Origin: UBA3071 sp965369635
GTDB taxonomy: Bacteria > Chloroflexota > Anaerolineae > UBA3071
Length of the DNA: 15,689 bases
Direction of reading: 5' to 3'
Assembly: GCA_965369635.1 (NCBI GenBank)
Contig: CBDURC010000047.1
Location: 1 to 15,689, forward strand
The notes beneath the pieces are model-generated. The model made no database searches and was not told the origin of the DNA. It was given only the letters and a program-made list of their open reading frames with translations. Each line of letters begins with the position of its first letter. Position 1 is the first letter of the stretch. A program made the translations under genes and the position numbers. Positions 1 to 6,989 of the stretch are shown here, one piece after another.

Positions 1-38
1 TGCTGATGCTGCTGGCCACCTACCTTAAGGGCCTGTAG
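1..38 (+). CDS. Possible 3' tail of an upstream gene (partial)
   Basis: Frame 3 is open from the left edge and closes at TAG 36-38. The visible peptide is LMLLATYLKGL. It is too short to assign, and random sequence could give the same. The only support is position: a GC-rich hairpin region begins about 13-20 nt after the stop, as expected behind a gene on this strand. No function can be proposed. Confidence 0.22.
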   Translation, partial: LMLLATYLKGL

Positions 39-50
39 GAGCTCCATCAC

Positions 51-92
51 GAGGGGCAGCCCCCTCCTAGCGGCGGCCCGGCGCTGGGGGCT
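51..92 (+). terminator. Two alternative GC-rich hairpins, possible terminator or attenuator
   Basis: GAGGGG (51-56) can pair with CCCCTC (61-66) across a 4-nt loop. Alternatively AGCCCCC (58-64) pairs with GGGGGCT (86-92), with an inner AGCG/CGCT (69-72/82-85). The two structures share bases 58-66, so they exclude each other. No T-run follows either stem, so a rho-independent terminator is not well supported. The location fits the end of an upstream transcript. Confidence 0.3.
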
Positions 93-112
93 GCTCCCAC
101 TCTTGCCAATCA

Positions 113-130
113 GCGCTCTCATGAGAGCGC
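113..130. promoter_or_regulatory. 18-bp perfect palindrome (possible operator)
   Basis: GCGCTCTCATGAGAGCGC is identical to its own reverse complement. A perfect 18-bp palindrome in an otherwise non-coding stretch about 240 nt before the HhH gene suggests a binding site for a dimeric regulator. It lies upstream of the weak promoter-like pair at 164-192. No known operator consensus is recognised. Confidence 0.4.
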
Positions 131-365
131 ATAAGTTAGAGCTTTCTACATCATCATCCAGAGTTGCCCAGCATAACGCTTCATCGTTATCTTCCGTGGG
201 CAGCGCGAAATCGTCGGCGTTGTCTGCATTGTTCCAGTTGTTCCAATCCAGTCATGCTTGCTTCACACGCATATGGGCTGTAAGCCGTTCTCGCGGTCAG
301 TCTCCACCGCACGGTCGGATGGAGGACGTAGTGACTCTCAATTGTCATCCAAAGGAGGTCGTAAC

Positions 366-1856
366 GTGACATGGTATTGGTGGTTGATTCTGGGTGTCCT
401 CATCGGATGGTTTGTCAGTTGGCTAATCGAGGTCGTTCACTGGCGCTGGAAGCGCCGCCGACCACACGAGGCACGCCTCGAGGAACTGGAAGGTTCGCTG
501 GATGAGTGCCACCGTCGAGTCGCCCACTTCCGCGGCGAGATAGAGAAGCGTGACCTTCGCATCGCCGACTTTGAACGGGCGTTGGCATCTCGATTGGAGA
601 CTCCCACTATGGTGGTAGAAGCCCCCGAGGTGGGGGTCGAGGCTCCGACGGTGGAGGTCCCCGAGATCGGGATGGTGGCGCCGGGACTGGCAATTGGCTC
701 CCCTGCCCCTGAGATTGAGGTGCCGGAAGCCGAAGTGCGAGTGGATGATCTGGCCCTTGTCCGTGGCATCGGTCCCAAATTGGCGGCAACGCTTGGAGCG
801 GCGGGTATTACCTCCTTTGCCCAAATCGCCGAGATGGATGAGGCCGGACTGCAGGGTATCATTCAGGCACCTGAGTGGCGGCGTCTGAACTACAGCGACT
901 GGATCCTCCAGGCGCGAACGCTGCGTGACCTGCCGCCTGCTCCGGTGGTAGCGGGCGACGATCTGACGTTCATTGAGGGCATTGGCCCTAAGTACGCTGG
1001 GCTGCTGCGGGACGGGGGTATCAACACCTTCGCTAAGTTGGCGACCAGCGACGTGGCCCGCTTAGAGGCTATCATTGACGCCCCTGCCTGGCGGCGTGTG
1101 GACTACCCGATGTGGATCGAGCAAGCGCTGCTCATCGTCGCAGGCGATGACGATGCGCTGAAGGAGCTCCAGGATCGTCTCCATCTCCGCAAGGGCGACA
1201 ACCTGACGCTCATAGGGGGCATCGGAAGCAAGGCAGTGACCGCTCTGAGCACCGCGGGCATCACCAGCTTTGCCACCTTGGCCGCTGCTGACGAAGAGCG
1301 ACTGGCGAGCATCATCGAGGGTGCGGGCCTTCGAGTAGGCGACTACGCTGCCTGGCTCGAAGAGGCCGAGATGCGGGCCGCGGGCAAGCGAGTACCTCGC
1401 AAGGTGGGTGCCGCGGCTGAACCCGTAGGCATCCTTGCCCAGAACCTGGCGGCTATCCGCGGCATTGGCCCTGTCTTCGAGCAGAAGTTCTATGCGGCTG
1501 GCATCGGCACGTACGCTGAGTTGGCTGCCCTGAGCGACGCCGAGATCGAGGCCATCATCCAGCCCAAGGAGTGGCAGGACTTCGACTACGAAAGCTGGAA
1601 CGAGCAGGCCCGCCGGCTGGCAGAGAAGTCGGTCACCGTCAGCGCGGTCTGGAACGGCATCATCCCCGATGATCTGAGCAAGATCCGCGGCATCGGCGAC
1701 GTGTTCGAGCAGAAGCTCTACGAAGCGGGCATAATGACTTTCGCCTTTCTCGCTGCAGCGACCGTTGCCCAACTGGAGGCCATCATCCAGCCTCTGGAGT
1801 GGCAGGAGGTCGACTTTGCCGGTTGGGTGGCCCAGGCGCGAGACCTGGCGTCGTAG
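366..1856 (+). CDS. Membrane-anchored protein with five helix-hairpin-helix modules
   Basis: The start is GTG 366, preceded by AAAGGAGG (351-358) at 7-nt spacing. The frame is open further upstream, but that part has no ribosome binding site and a low-complexity translation. The product is 496 aa. Residues 3-24 form one Trp-rich hydrophobic helix followed by RWKRRR, so the bulk should lie in the cytoplasm by the positive-inside rule. Residues about 31-75 are charged and coiled-coil-like. Residues 80-125 are a Val/Pro/Glu linker with EAPEV-like steps. Five modules of about 60 aa begin near residues 126, 198, 278, 359 and 435. Each has the pattern L..I.GIG.......L..AGI.TFA.LA, then IIQ...W and a closing W...A. 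The GIG hairpins are typical of HhH folds that bind DNA non-specifically, as in DUF4332-like proteins. No catalytic motif is visible. A DNA-tethering or scaffold role at the membrane is inferred. It lies 80 nt before the Ig-repeat gene. Confidence 0.85.
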   Translation: MTWYWWLILGVLIGWFVSWLIEVVHWRWKRRRPHEARLEELEGSLDECHRRVAHFRGEIEKRDLRIADFERALASRLETPTMVVEAPEVGVEAPTVEVPEIGMVAPGLAIGSPAPEIEVPEAEVRVDDLALVRGIGPKLAATLGAAGITSFAQIAEMDEAGLQGIIQAPEWRRLNYSDWILQARTLRDLPPAPVVAGDDLTFIEGIGPKYAGLLRDGGINTFAKLATSDVARLEAIIDAPAWRRVDYPMWIEQALLIVAGDDDALKELQDRLHLRKGDNLTLIGGIGSKAVTALSTAGITSFATLAAADEERLASIIEGAGLRVGDYAAWLEEAEMRAAGKRVPRKVGAAAEPVGILAQNLAAIRGIGPVFEQKFYAAGIGTYAELAALSDAEIEAIIQPKEWQDFDYESWNEQARRLAEKSVTVSAVWNGIIPDDLSKIRGIGDVFEQKLYEAGIMTFAFLAAATVAQLEAIIQPLEWQEVDFAGWVAQARDLAS

Positions 1857-1936
1857 ATCACGCCACAGTGTGTGGGGCAGGCTTATCAGGGACCTGGCCG
1901 CCCCCCTTTGCGCATGAAACTGGAGGAGGCAAGAAC

Positions 1937-3763
1937 ATGACAAGGCGAGAACCCTGGGAACGACCACTCGATATCTGCAGACTCATCGTCTCTCTCATCT
2001 TGCTGGCGGTCCTGATCGCGCTGGCACTGCGATCTGTCCCTGAGGTTGCCGCGACCGCTGCTCGTCCCGTGTTCACCCGACCCACCAGCGGCGCGACCTT
2101 TGAGGCTGAGGAACTGAGCGTCCTCGAGGGCACGGCAGACCCGGGCGTGACCCTGCAATTCTTCGACGGCAACAAGTTGCTGGGCGAGACCACTGTGCGG
2201 CCTGAGGACAAGAAGTTCCATCTCCCGCTGCACGCAGCGCTGGCCGAGGGACCGCACAGCGTGCGCGCTTCGGTGATTGACGCGGCGGGCGAAGAGATTG
2301 TGGCCTCGGCGTCGGTGGCCTTCACGATCGTTCCCCCGATACCGGCCGCCATTGCGCCTGCCATCACCACTCCTGCCAGCGGAGCCAGCTTCGGTGCGAG
2401 CGAGCCGTTGACGTTCGAGGGTACGGCTGCGCCGGGGGCAAAGGTACGGCTGTACGACGGCGAGACGCTGCTAGGCGAGGTCGCCGCCGCCGCGGATGGC
2501 AAGTGGCGCTTCGAGTTGCCGGAAGCGCTGGCCGCGGGGGCGCACGCGCTGAGCGCTGTGGTGCTGGATGTTGCAGGCCAAGAGGCTGCTGCTTCGGGAG
2601 TGGTCACGTTGACCGTGGAGGAGACCATCATCGCTCCGGTCGTCATCTCTCCCGCCAGCGGGGCTAGCTTCGGTGCGAGCGAGCCGTTGACGTTCGAGGG
2701 CACGGCTGCGCCGGGGGCAAAGGTGCGGCTGTACGACGGCGACACGCTATTGGGCAAGGTCACCGCCGATGTGGATGGTGAGTGGGGCTTCGAGCTGCCA
2801 GGAACGCTGGCCGCTGGGGCACACACGCTGCGCTCCGTGGTGCTGGATGCTGCGGGCAAAGAGGTCGCTGCTTCGGAAGTGGTCACGTTGACCGTGGAGG
2901 AGCCCATCGTCGCTCCGGCCGTCGTCGCTCCTGCCAGCAGGGCCAGCATTGGTGCGGGCGAGCCGTTGACGTTCGAGGGCACGGCTGCGCCGGGTGCAAA
3001 GGTACGGCTGTACGACGGCGATACGCTGCTAGGCGAGGTCGCCGCTGACGCGGATGGTGAATGGCACTTCGAGTTGCCGGGAGCGCTGGCCGCGGGGGCG
3101 CACGCGCTGCGTGCGGTGGTGCTGGATGCTGCGGGCGAAGAGGTCGCTGCTTCAGAAATGGTCACGTTGACTGTGGAGGAGCTTATCGTTGCTCCGGTCG
3201 TCGTGTCCCCTGCCAGCGGGGCCAGCATTGGTGCGGGCGAGTCGTTGGCGTTCGAGGGCACGGCTGCGCCGGGGGCAAAGGTACGGCTGTACGACGGCGA
3301 GACGCTGTTGGGCGAGCTCACCGTCGATGCGGATGGTGAGTGGCGCTTCGAGTTGCCGCAGCCGTTGACCGAGGGATTGCACGAGCTGCGTACGGTGGTT
3401 CTGGATGCTGCAGGCGAAGAGGCGGCTACTTCGGAGTTGCTGACCTTCAGTATCGTCAAGGCAGCAACGCCGCCCATCATCCTGCTGTCTGATGAGAGAA
3501 ATGTAGTGGCTGGCGGAACGGTGGAGGGCACGGCTGATCCTGATGCTCTGCTGCAAATCTATGATGGTGACACACTGCTCGGCGAGGTCGCAGCCGATGC
3601 TGATGGCAAGTGGACCTTCGAATTGCCCTCTGATCTGAGCACGGGCGAGCACACGCTGCGCGCTGTAGCAGTTGACGACGCTGGCGAGGCGCTGGCTGAG
3701 TCGGAGCCCGCGTCCTTCGATATGCTGGAACTTAGGTTGCCGGTCACCGGCAGTGGCATGTGA
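1937..3763 (+). CDS. Membrane-anchored protein with six Ig-like repeats and a terminal LPVTG
   Basis: ATG 1937 follows GGAGGAGG (1922-1929) at 7 nt. The frame is open earlier but overlaps the preceding gene without a ribosome binding site. The product is 608 aa. Residues 1-15 are basic and 16-31 hydrophobic (LIVSLILLAVLIALAL), a signal-anchor or uncleaved signal peptide, so the repeats should be extracellular. Six Ig-like domains follow. The conserved core reads FEGTAAPGAKVRLYDG, then TLLGEV, DADGEW.FELP and AGAH.LRAVVLDAAGE, as in bacterial Ig-like families (Big_6-like). Domains 2-5 repeat every 93 aa; the first and last are diverged. The C-terminus is LRLPVTGSGM. LPVTG fits the sortase consensus LPXTG, but the hydrophobic helix and basic tail that should follow are missing. 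It probably acts as an envelope stalk or adhesin. Its position between HhH and ATPase genes suggests a link between the envelope and that machinery, which is inferred. Confidence 0.85.
   Translation: MTRREPWERPLDICRLIVSLILLAVLIALALRSVPEVAATAARPVFTRPTSGATFEAEELSVLEGTADPGVTLQFFDGNKLLGETTVRPEDKKFHLPLHAALAEGPHSVRASVIDAAGEEIVASASVAFTIVPPIPAAIAPAITTPASGASFGASEPLTFEGTAAPGAKVRLYDGETLLGEVAAAADGKWRFELPEALAAGAHALSAVVLDVAGQEAAASGVVTLTVEETIIAPVVISPASGASFGASEPLTFEGTAAPGAKVRLYDGDTLLGKVTADVDGEWGFELPGTLAAGAHTLRSVVLDAAGKEVAASEVVTLTVEEPIVAPAVVAPASRASIGAGEPLTFEGTAAPGAKVRLYDGDTLLGEVAADADGEWHFELPGALAAGAHALRAVVLDAAGEEVAASEMVTLTVEELIVAPVVVSPASGASIGAGESLAFEGTAAPGAKVRLYDGETLLGELTVDADGEWRFELPQPLTEGLHELRTVVLDAAGEEAATSELLTFSIVKAATPPIILLSDERNVVAGGTVEGTADPDALLQIYDGDTLLGEVAADADGKWTFELPSDLSTGEHTLRAVAVDDAGEALAESEPASFDMLELRLPVTGSGM
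2354..3469 (+). repeat. Four tandem 279-bp repeats encoding Ig-like domains
   Basis: The units are 2354-2632, 2633-2911, 2912-3190 and 3191-3469. The anchor CGTTCGAGGG recurs at about 2412, 2691, 2970 and 3249, exactly 279 bp (93 codons) apart. Blocks such as the one around GCAAAGGTACGGCTGTACGA are nearly identical between units, including at synonymous positions. This indicates recent duplication or gene conversion. Flanking units are older: the preceding domain is offset by 291 bp and the following one by 270 bp. Confidence 0.9.
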
Positions 3764-3794
3764 TCCAATCCTAAAGGAAGAGGGACGGGATTCC

Positions 3795-3827
3795 ATGCCC
3801 GGCCTTTCATCAGGATCTGAAACGTAA
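3795..3827 (+). CDS. Possible 10-codon leader peptide before the ATPase gene
   Basis: ATG 3795 opens a 10-codon frame reading MPGLSSGSET and ending at TAA 3825-3827. It is preceded by a purine-rich AAAGGAAGAGGGA (about 3773-3785), a better ribosome binding site than any found directly before the ATPase start. Its stop lies one base before the GTG start of the ATPase, so terminating ribosomes could reinitiate there. It may equally be chance: the frame is short and there is no comparative support. Confidence 0.3.
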   Translation: MPGLSSGSET

Positions 3828-3828
3828 T

Positions 3829-6369
3829 GTGCGGGGTGCGAAGGTGATAGAGAAACTGGGCGCTTTCTATTTGGGCAAAGAGTACGACTTGGAAGCGGGC
3901 GATATCCTTGACCGGCCTGTGATGTATGATGCCCGCGATCTGACCACCCATGCCGTTTGCGTGGGCATGACCGGCAGCGGCAAGACGGGCTTGTGCATCG
4001 ATCTGCTAGAGGAGGCAGCGCTCGACAGCGTGCCGGCCATCATCATCGACCCTAAGGGAGATGTCACCAACCTGCTGCTCACCTTCCCCGAGTTGCAGCC
4101 CAAGGACTTCCTGCCCTGGATCAATGTGGACGATGCCCGACGCAAGGGGCAGAGCGTCGAGGAGTATGCCCAGACCATCGCCAGCGTTTGGCGCAAGGGA
4201 CTGGCCGACTGGGGGGAGGGTCCGGAGCGTATCCGCCGTCTCAAGGAAAGCGCGGAGTTTCTGGTCTATACTCCTGGTTCCGACGCGGGCTTGCCAGTGA
4301 GCATCCTCCATTCCCTCGCCGCGCCGCCTCTGGACTGGGGAGAGCACGAGGAGACGTTGCGGGAGAAAGTCCAAGGCACTGTGTCCGCGCTGCTGGGCCT
4401 GGTGGGCATAGAAGCTGACCCTGTGCGCAGCCGCGAGCACATCTTGCTCTCCAATATCTTCGAGCATGCCTGGCGGGAGGGGGAAGACCTGGACATAGCC
4501 AGGCTGATCGGCTTGGTGCAGAATCCGCCCATGCGCAGGCTGGGCGTCTTCGACCTGGATACTTTCTTCCCCCAGAGGGATCGCTTCGAACTGGCCATGG
4601 CGCTCAACAACCTCATCGCCGCGCCTGGCTTCGAGCGCTGGCTGGAGGGCCAACCGCTAGACATCGGCGCGATCCTGCATGGCCCCAGCGGTAAGCCCCG
4701 TATGTCCATCTTCTACATCGCTCACCTGAGCGAAGCCGAGCGCATGTTCTTCGTCACGCTGCTCTTGCAGCAGATCCTGACCTGGATGAGGGGCCAGTCC
4801 GGCACCACTAGCCTGCGGGCGCTCGTCTACTTCGACGAGGTGTTCGGCTACTTCCCACCGGTGGCGGAGCCGCCCTCCAAGCGGCCGATGCTGACACTGC
4901 TGAAGCAGGCGCGAGCCTTCGGCCTGGGCATAGTGCTGACCACGCAGAATCCCGCGGACCTGGACTACAAGGGATTGACCAACGCTGGCACCTGGTTCAT
5001 CGGCAAGCTGCAGACGGAGCGGGACAAGATGCGGGTGCTGGAGGGGCTGGAAAGCGCCGTCTCCGAGGCAGGGACGCTGCTCGACAGGCGTTACCTGGAC
5101 AAGCTCATCTCTTCGCTCGGTTCGCGGGTCTTCTTGCTGCACAACGTGCACGAGGAAAGGCCCATCGTTTTCTACACCCGCTGGGCCATGAGCTACCTGC
5201 GCGGGCCTCTGACGCGTCGCCAGGTGCAGGAGCTCATGCGGGACGTCAAGGAGCGGGAAGCGGTGGCGGTGGAGCTGAGCGCTCCGCGACCGACGAAGGT
5301 CAAGGCCAGAGCTGCTGCCCCGTCGGACGGGCCGCTGCCGCCGGGGCTCAGTCGGCACCCGCCGGCGCTCCCCCCAGATGTGGAGGAGGTCTTCCTGCCC
5401 ACGCTGCTTTCGCTGCAACAGGCGGTTCGACGCCTGGAAGAAGAGACAGAGCAGCGTCTGGAGGTACAAGAGGAGCAGTTGATCTATGAGCCGGCGCTCC
5501 TGGGCATGGCTACCGTGCAGTTCGTCAGCCGCAAGCACGATGTGGATGAGCGACGCGAGGTGGCGTTGTTACTGGAAGCACCAGAATCGCGGACCTTGAT
5601 GCGTTGGGACGAAGCCGAACTGTTAGACATCACCTACCGCGATCTGGAGAATGAGCCCTTTGGCGAACCGTTCTTCGTGGATATGCCGGCCACGGTGACC
5701 ACGGCCCGCAAACTGAAGGGACTGTCCAATGAGTTCTCAGACTACGTCTATCGCCACGAGGCTGTGGTGTTGGGCTACAACCCGGCACTCAAACTCGTTG
5801 CCCGCCCCGGCGAGACCCCGCGGGAGTTCACTGTGCGCTGCCGCGAAGCTGCGCGGGAGAGGCGGGACGCTGAGGTGGACAAGCTGTCGCAGAAGTACGA
5901 GCGCAAGATCGGGCAGTTGCAGGACCGGCTGGCGCGGGAAGAGAGGGAACTGGCTGAGGACGAGGCTGACTACGCGGCCCGCAAGCGGGAGGAGTTGATT
6001 TCGGCTGGCGAGTCGGTGATGAGCCTCTTCCTCGGCCGCCGCTCGAGCCGGGGTCTCTCCACTGCTTCCCGCAGGCGGCGCTATACCACCAAAGCCAAAG
6101 CGGATGTTCAGGAAACCAAGGTGACCATCGTTGACCTGGAGGAGGACATCGCCGAACTGAAAGCGGAGTTGGAAGAGGAAGCGGAGGCCGTGACCCGCCG
6201 CTGGGCGGAGGCCCTGGATGAAATGGATGAAGTGCGAGTTACGCCTCGCCGGACGGACGTTGACGTGGAACTGTTCGCTCTGGCCTGGGCCCCGCACTGG
6301 GAGATCACGTACAAGGACGCACGCGGGCGGGACCGCACCGACGGTGTACCGGCCTACGTTTCAGACTAG
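3829..6369 (+). CDS. HerA/FtsK-type P-loop ATPase with coiled-coil C-terminal extension
   Basis: The product is 846 aa from GTG 3829; GTG 3844 is an alternative start (MIEKLGAFYLG). Both have weak ribosome binding sites. Walker A is GMTGSGKT at residues 46-53. Walker B is ALVYFDE ending at D336-E337. QARAFGLGIVLTTQNP follows near residues 361-376, the sensor-like segment typical of HerA/VirD4/FtsK-class hexameric DNA pumps. IIIDPKGD after Walker A is also typical of DUF87/HerA proteins. Residues about 510-550 and 680-800 are rich in Glu, Lys and Arg with heptad-like spacing and should form long coiled coils, separated by a basic stretch (GRRSSRGLSTASRRRR). No transmembrane segment is seen. 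ATP-driven movement along DNA is the family role. The partner and substrate are unknown; the flanking HhH proteins suggest DNA. No NurA nuclease is nearby, so this is not a standard HerA-NurA repair pair. Confidence 0.88.
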   Translation: MRGAKVIEKLGAFYLGKEYDLEAGDILDRPVMYDARDLTTHAVCVGMTGSGKTGLCIDLLEEAALDSVPAIIIDPKGDVTNLLLTFPELQPKDFLPWINVDDARRKGQSVEEYAQTIASVWRKGLADWGEGPERIRRLKESAEFLVYTPGSDAGLPVSILHSLAAPPLDWGEHEETLREKVQGTVSALLGLVGIEADPVRSREHILLSNIFEHAWREGEDLDIARLIGLVQNPPMRRLGVFDLDTFFPQRDRFELAMALNNLIAAPGFERWLEGQPLDIGAILHGPSGKPRMSIFYIAHLSEAERMFFVTLLLQQILTWMRGQSGTTSLRALVYFDEVFGYFPPVAEPPSKRPMLTLLKQARAFGLGIVLTTQNPADLDYKGLTNAGTWFIGKLQTERDKMRVLEGLESAVSEAGTLLDRRYLDKLISSLGSRVFLLHNVHEERPIVFYTRWAMSYLRGPLTRRQVQELMRDVKEREAVAVELSAPRPTKVKARAAAPSDGPLPPGLSRHPPALPPDVEEVFLPTLLSLQQAVRRLEEETEQRLEVQEEQLIYEPALLGMATVQFVSRKHDVDERREVALLLEAPESRTLMRWDEAELLDITYRDLENEPFGEPFFVDMPATVTTARKLKGLSNEFSDYVYRHEAVVLGYNPALKLVARPGETPREFTVRCREAARERRDAEVDKLSQKYERKIGQLQDRLAREERELAEDEADYAARKREELISAGESVMSLFLGRRSSRGLSTASRRRRYTTKAKADVQETKVTIVDLEEDIAELKAELEEEAEAVTRRWAEALDEMDEVRVTPRRTDVDVELFALAWAPHWEITYKDARGRDRTDGVPAYVSD

Positions 6370-6410
6370 CTCGTCTGACAACAGAACTCAACACAGAGGG
6401 AGGCAAGAAC

Positions 6411-6818
6411 ATGACTGTCTACAAGATCGAAGAGCTACGGGGCGCGACGCCTCGGCTAGCTGAGGCACTGCAAGGCAAGGGTATTGAGGATTCCGAGGCG
6501 CTGCTGGCTGCCGCTGGCCTCGCGGCAGGGCGTGCGGCCCTGGCCAAGGATCTGGGCGTGGAGGAGCGCAGGATCCTGGAGCTATGCAACCGCGCTGACC
6601 TGGTTCGCATCAGGGGCGTCGGCAGCGTCTACTCGGACCTGCTGGAGTTCGCCGGCGTAGACACGGTGGTAGAGTTGGCGCAGCGCAACGCCGACCACCT
6701 GTTCGCCAAGATCGAGGAGGTGTCCGACCAGCACAGCGTCAAGCGCATTCCCAGGCTAGCGGATGTGCACGATTGGGTTGCACAGGCCAAGGCGATGGAT
6801 CGAAAGGTCTTCTACTAG
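6411..6818 (+). CDS. DUF4332-like helix-hairpin-helix protein
   Basis: The product is 135 aa from ATG 6411, with GGAGG (6399-6403) at 7-nt spacing. The protein is soluble, with no signal or membrane segment. The first half (residues 5-60) is a degenerate HhH-like helical unit (RLAEALQGKGIEDSEALLAAA). The second half carries a clear hairpin, LVRIRGVGSVYSDLLEFAGV, near residue 64, followed by TVVELAQRN. This matches the architecture of DUF4332 proteins, which are predicted to bind DNA. It follows the ATPase gene by 41 nt and is the last gene before a strong terminator, so it is probably cotranscribed. Its hairpins resemble those of the first gene in the cluster, suggesting both halves of the system contact DNA. 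No enzymatic motif is visible. Confidence 0.85.
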   Translation: MTVYKIEELRGATPRLAEALQGKGIEDSEALLAAAGLAAGRAALAKDLGVEERRILELCNRADLVRIRGVGSVYSDLLEFAGVDTVVELAQRNADHLFAKIEEVSDQHSVKRIPRLADVHDWVAQAKAMDRKVFY

Positions 6819-6848
6819 ACCGTACAGCACGTGACACAGACCACAGAT

Positions 6849-6882
6849 AAGGGGTGCAGCACACTGCTGCGCCCCTTTTCCT
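6849..6882 (+). terminator. Rho-independent terminator of the HhH/Ig/ATPase operon
   Basis: GGGGTGCAGCA (6851-6861) pairs fully, with one T-G wobble, with TGCTGCGCCCC (6865-6875) across a 3-nt loop CAC. AA before the stem can pair with the first TT after it, and TTTTCCTT follows. It sits 31 nt after the stop of the DUF4332-like gene and before the promoter of the VanW-like gene. Confidence 0.9.
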
Positions 6883-6935
6883 TCTGGGCCCGCGAGCACC
6901 GCTGCCCCCCCCTTGGCTACGAACTGTTTGATCTC

Positions 6936-6964
6936 TTGCTCTTTCGTGTCACATCTGGTAAAAT
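6936..6964 (+). promoter_or_regulatory. Sigma70-like promoter of the VanW-like gene
   Basis: TTGCTC (6936-6941) and TAAAAT (6959-6964) are separated by 17 nt. The predicted start of transcription is near 6971. This favours GTG 6990, preceded by AAGGCGAGGA, as the translation start, because ATG 6963 would lie inside the -10 element. It lies directly behind a terminator, as expected for a new transcription unit. Confidence 0.55.
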
Positions 6965-6989
6965 GTGGACAATGAAGGCGAGGACCATT

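Larger units (their letters stand above)
39..365. other. Intergenic region upstream of the HhH protein gene, without a credible gene
   Basis: These 327 bases hold no convincing coding sequence. The two short open frames that cross it have serine- or arginine-rich low-complexity translations and no proper ribosome binding site. It contains two mutually exclusive GC-rich hairpins at 51-92, an 18-bp perfect palindrome at 113-130 and a weak promoter-like pair: TTGCCC 164-169, 17-nt spacer, TTATCT 187-192. The strong ribosome binding site of the next gene (AAAGGAGG, 351-358) closes the region. Confidence 0.6.

Noticed and set aside
103..369. 88-codon open frame before the HhH gene
   Set aside because: Low-complexity Ser/Ala translation, no ribosome binding site, and it runs over the strong binding site of the HhH gene.
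1858..3531. Long minus-strand open frame (557 codons) across the Ig-repeat gene
   Set aside because: Its Ser/Ala/Pro-rich translation simply mirrors the 279-bp repeats. The plus strand has a ribosome binding site, signal anchor and recognisable Ig-like domains.
3761..3794. Frameshifted sortase tail after LPVTG
   Set aside because: The other two frames close quickly and give no hydrophobic helix or basic tail.
3829..6369. Conjugation coupling protein (VirD4) or HerA-NurA repair pair
   Set aside because: No N-terminal membrane helices, relaxase, type IV secretion genes or NurA are present, so only the broad HerA/FtsK class is claimed.
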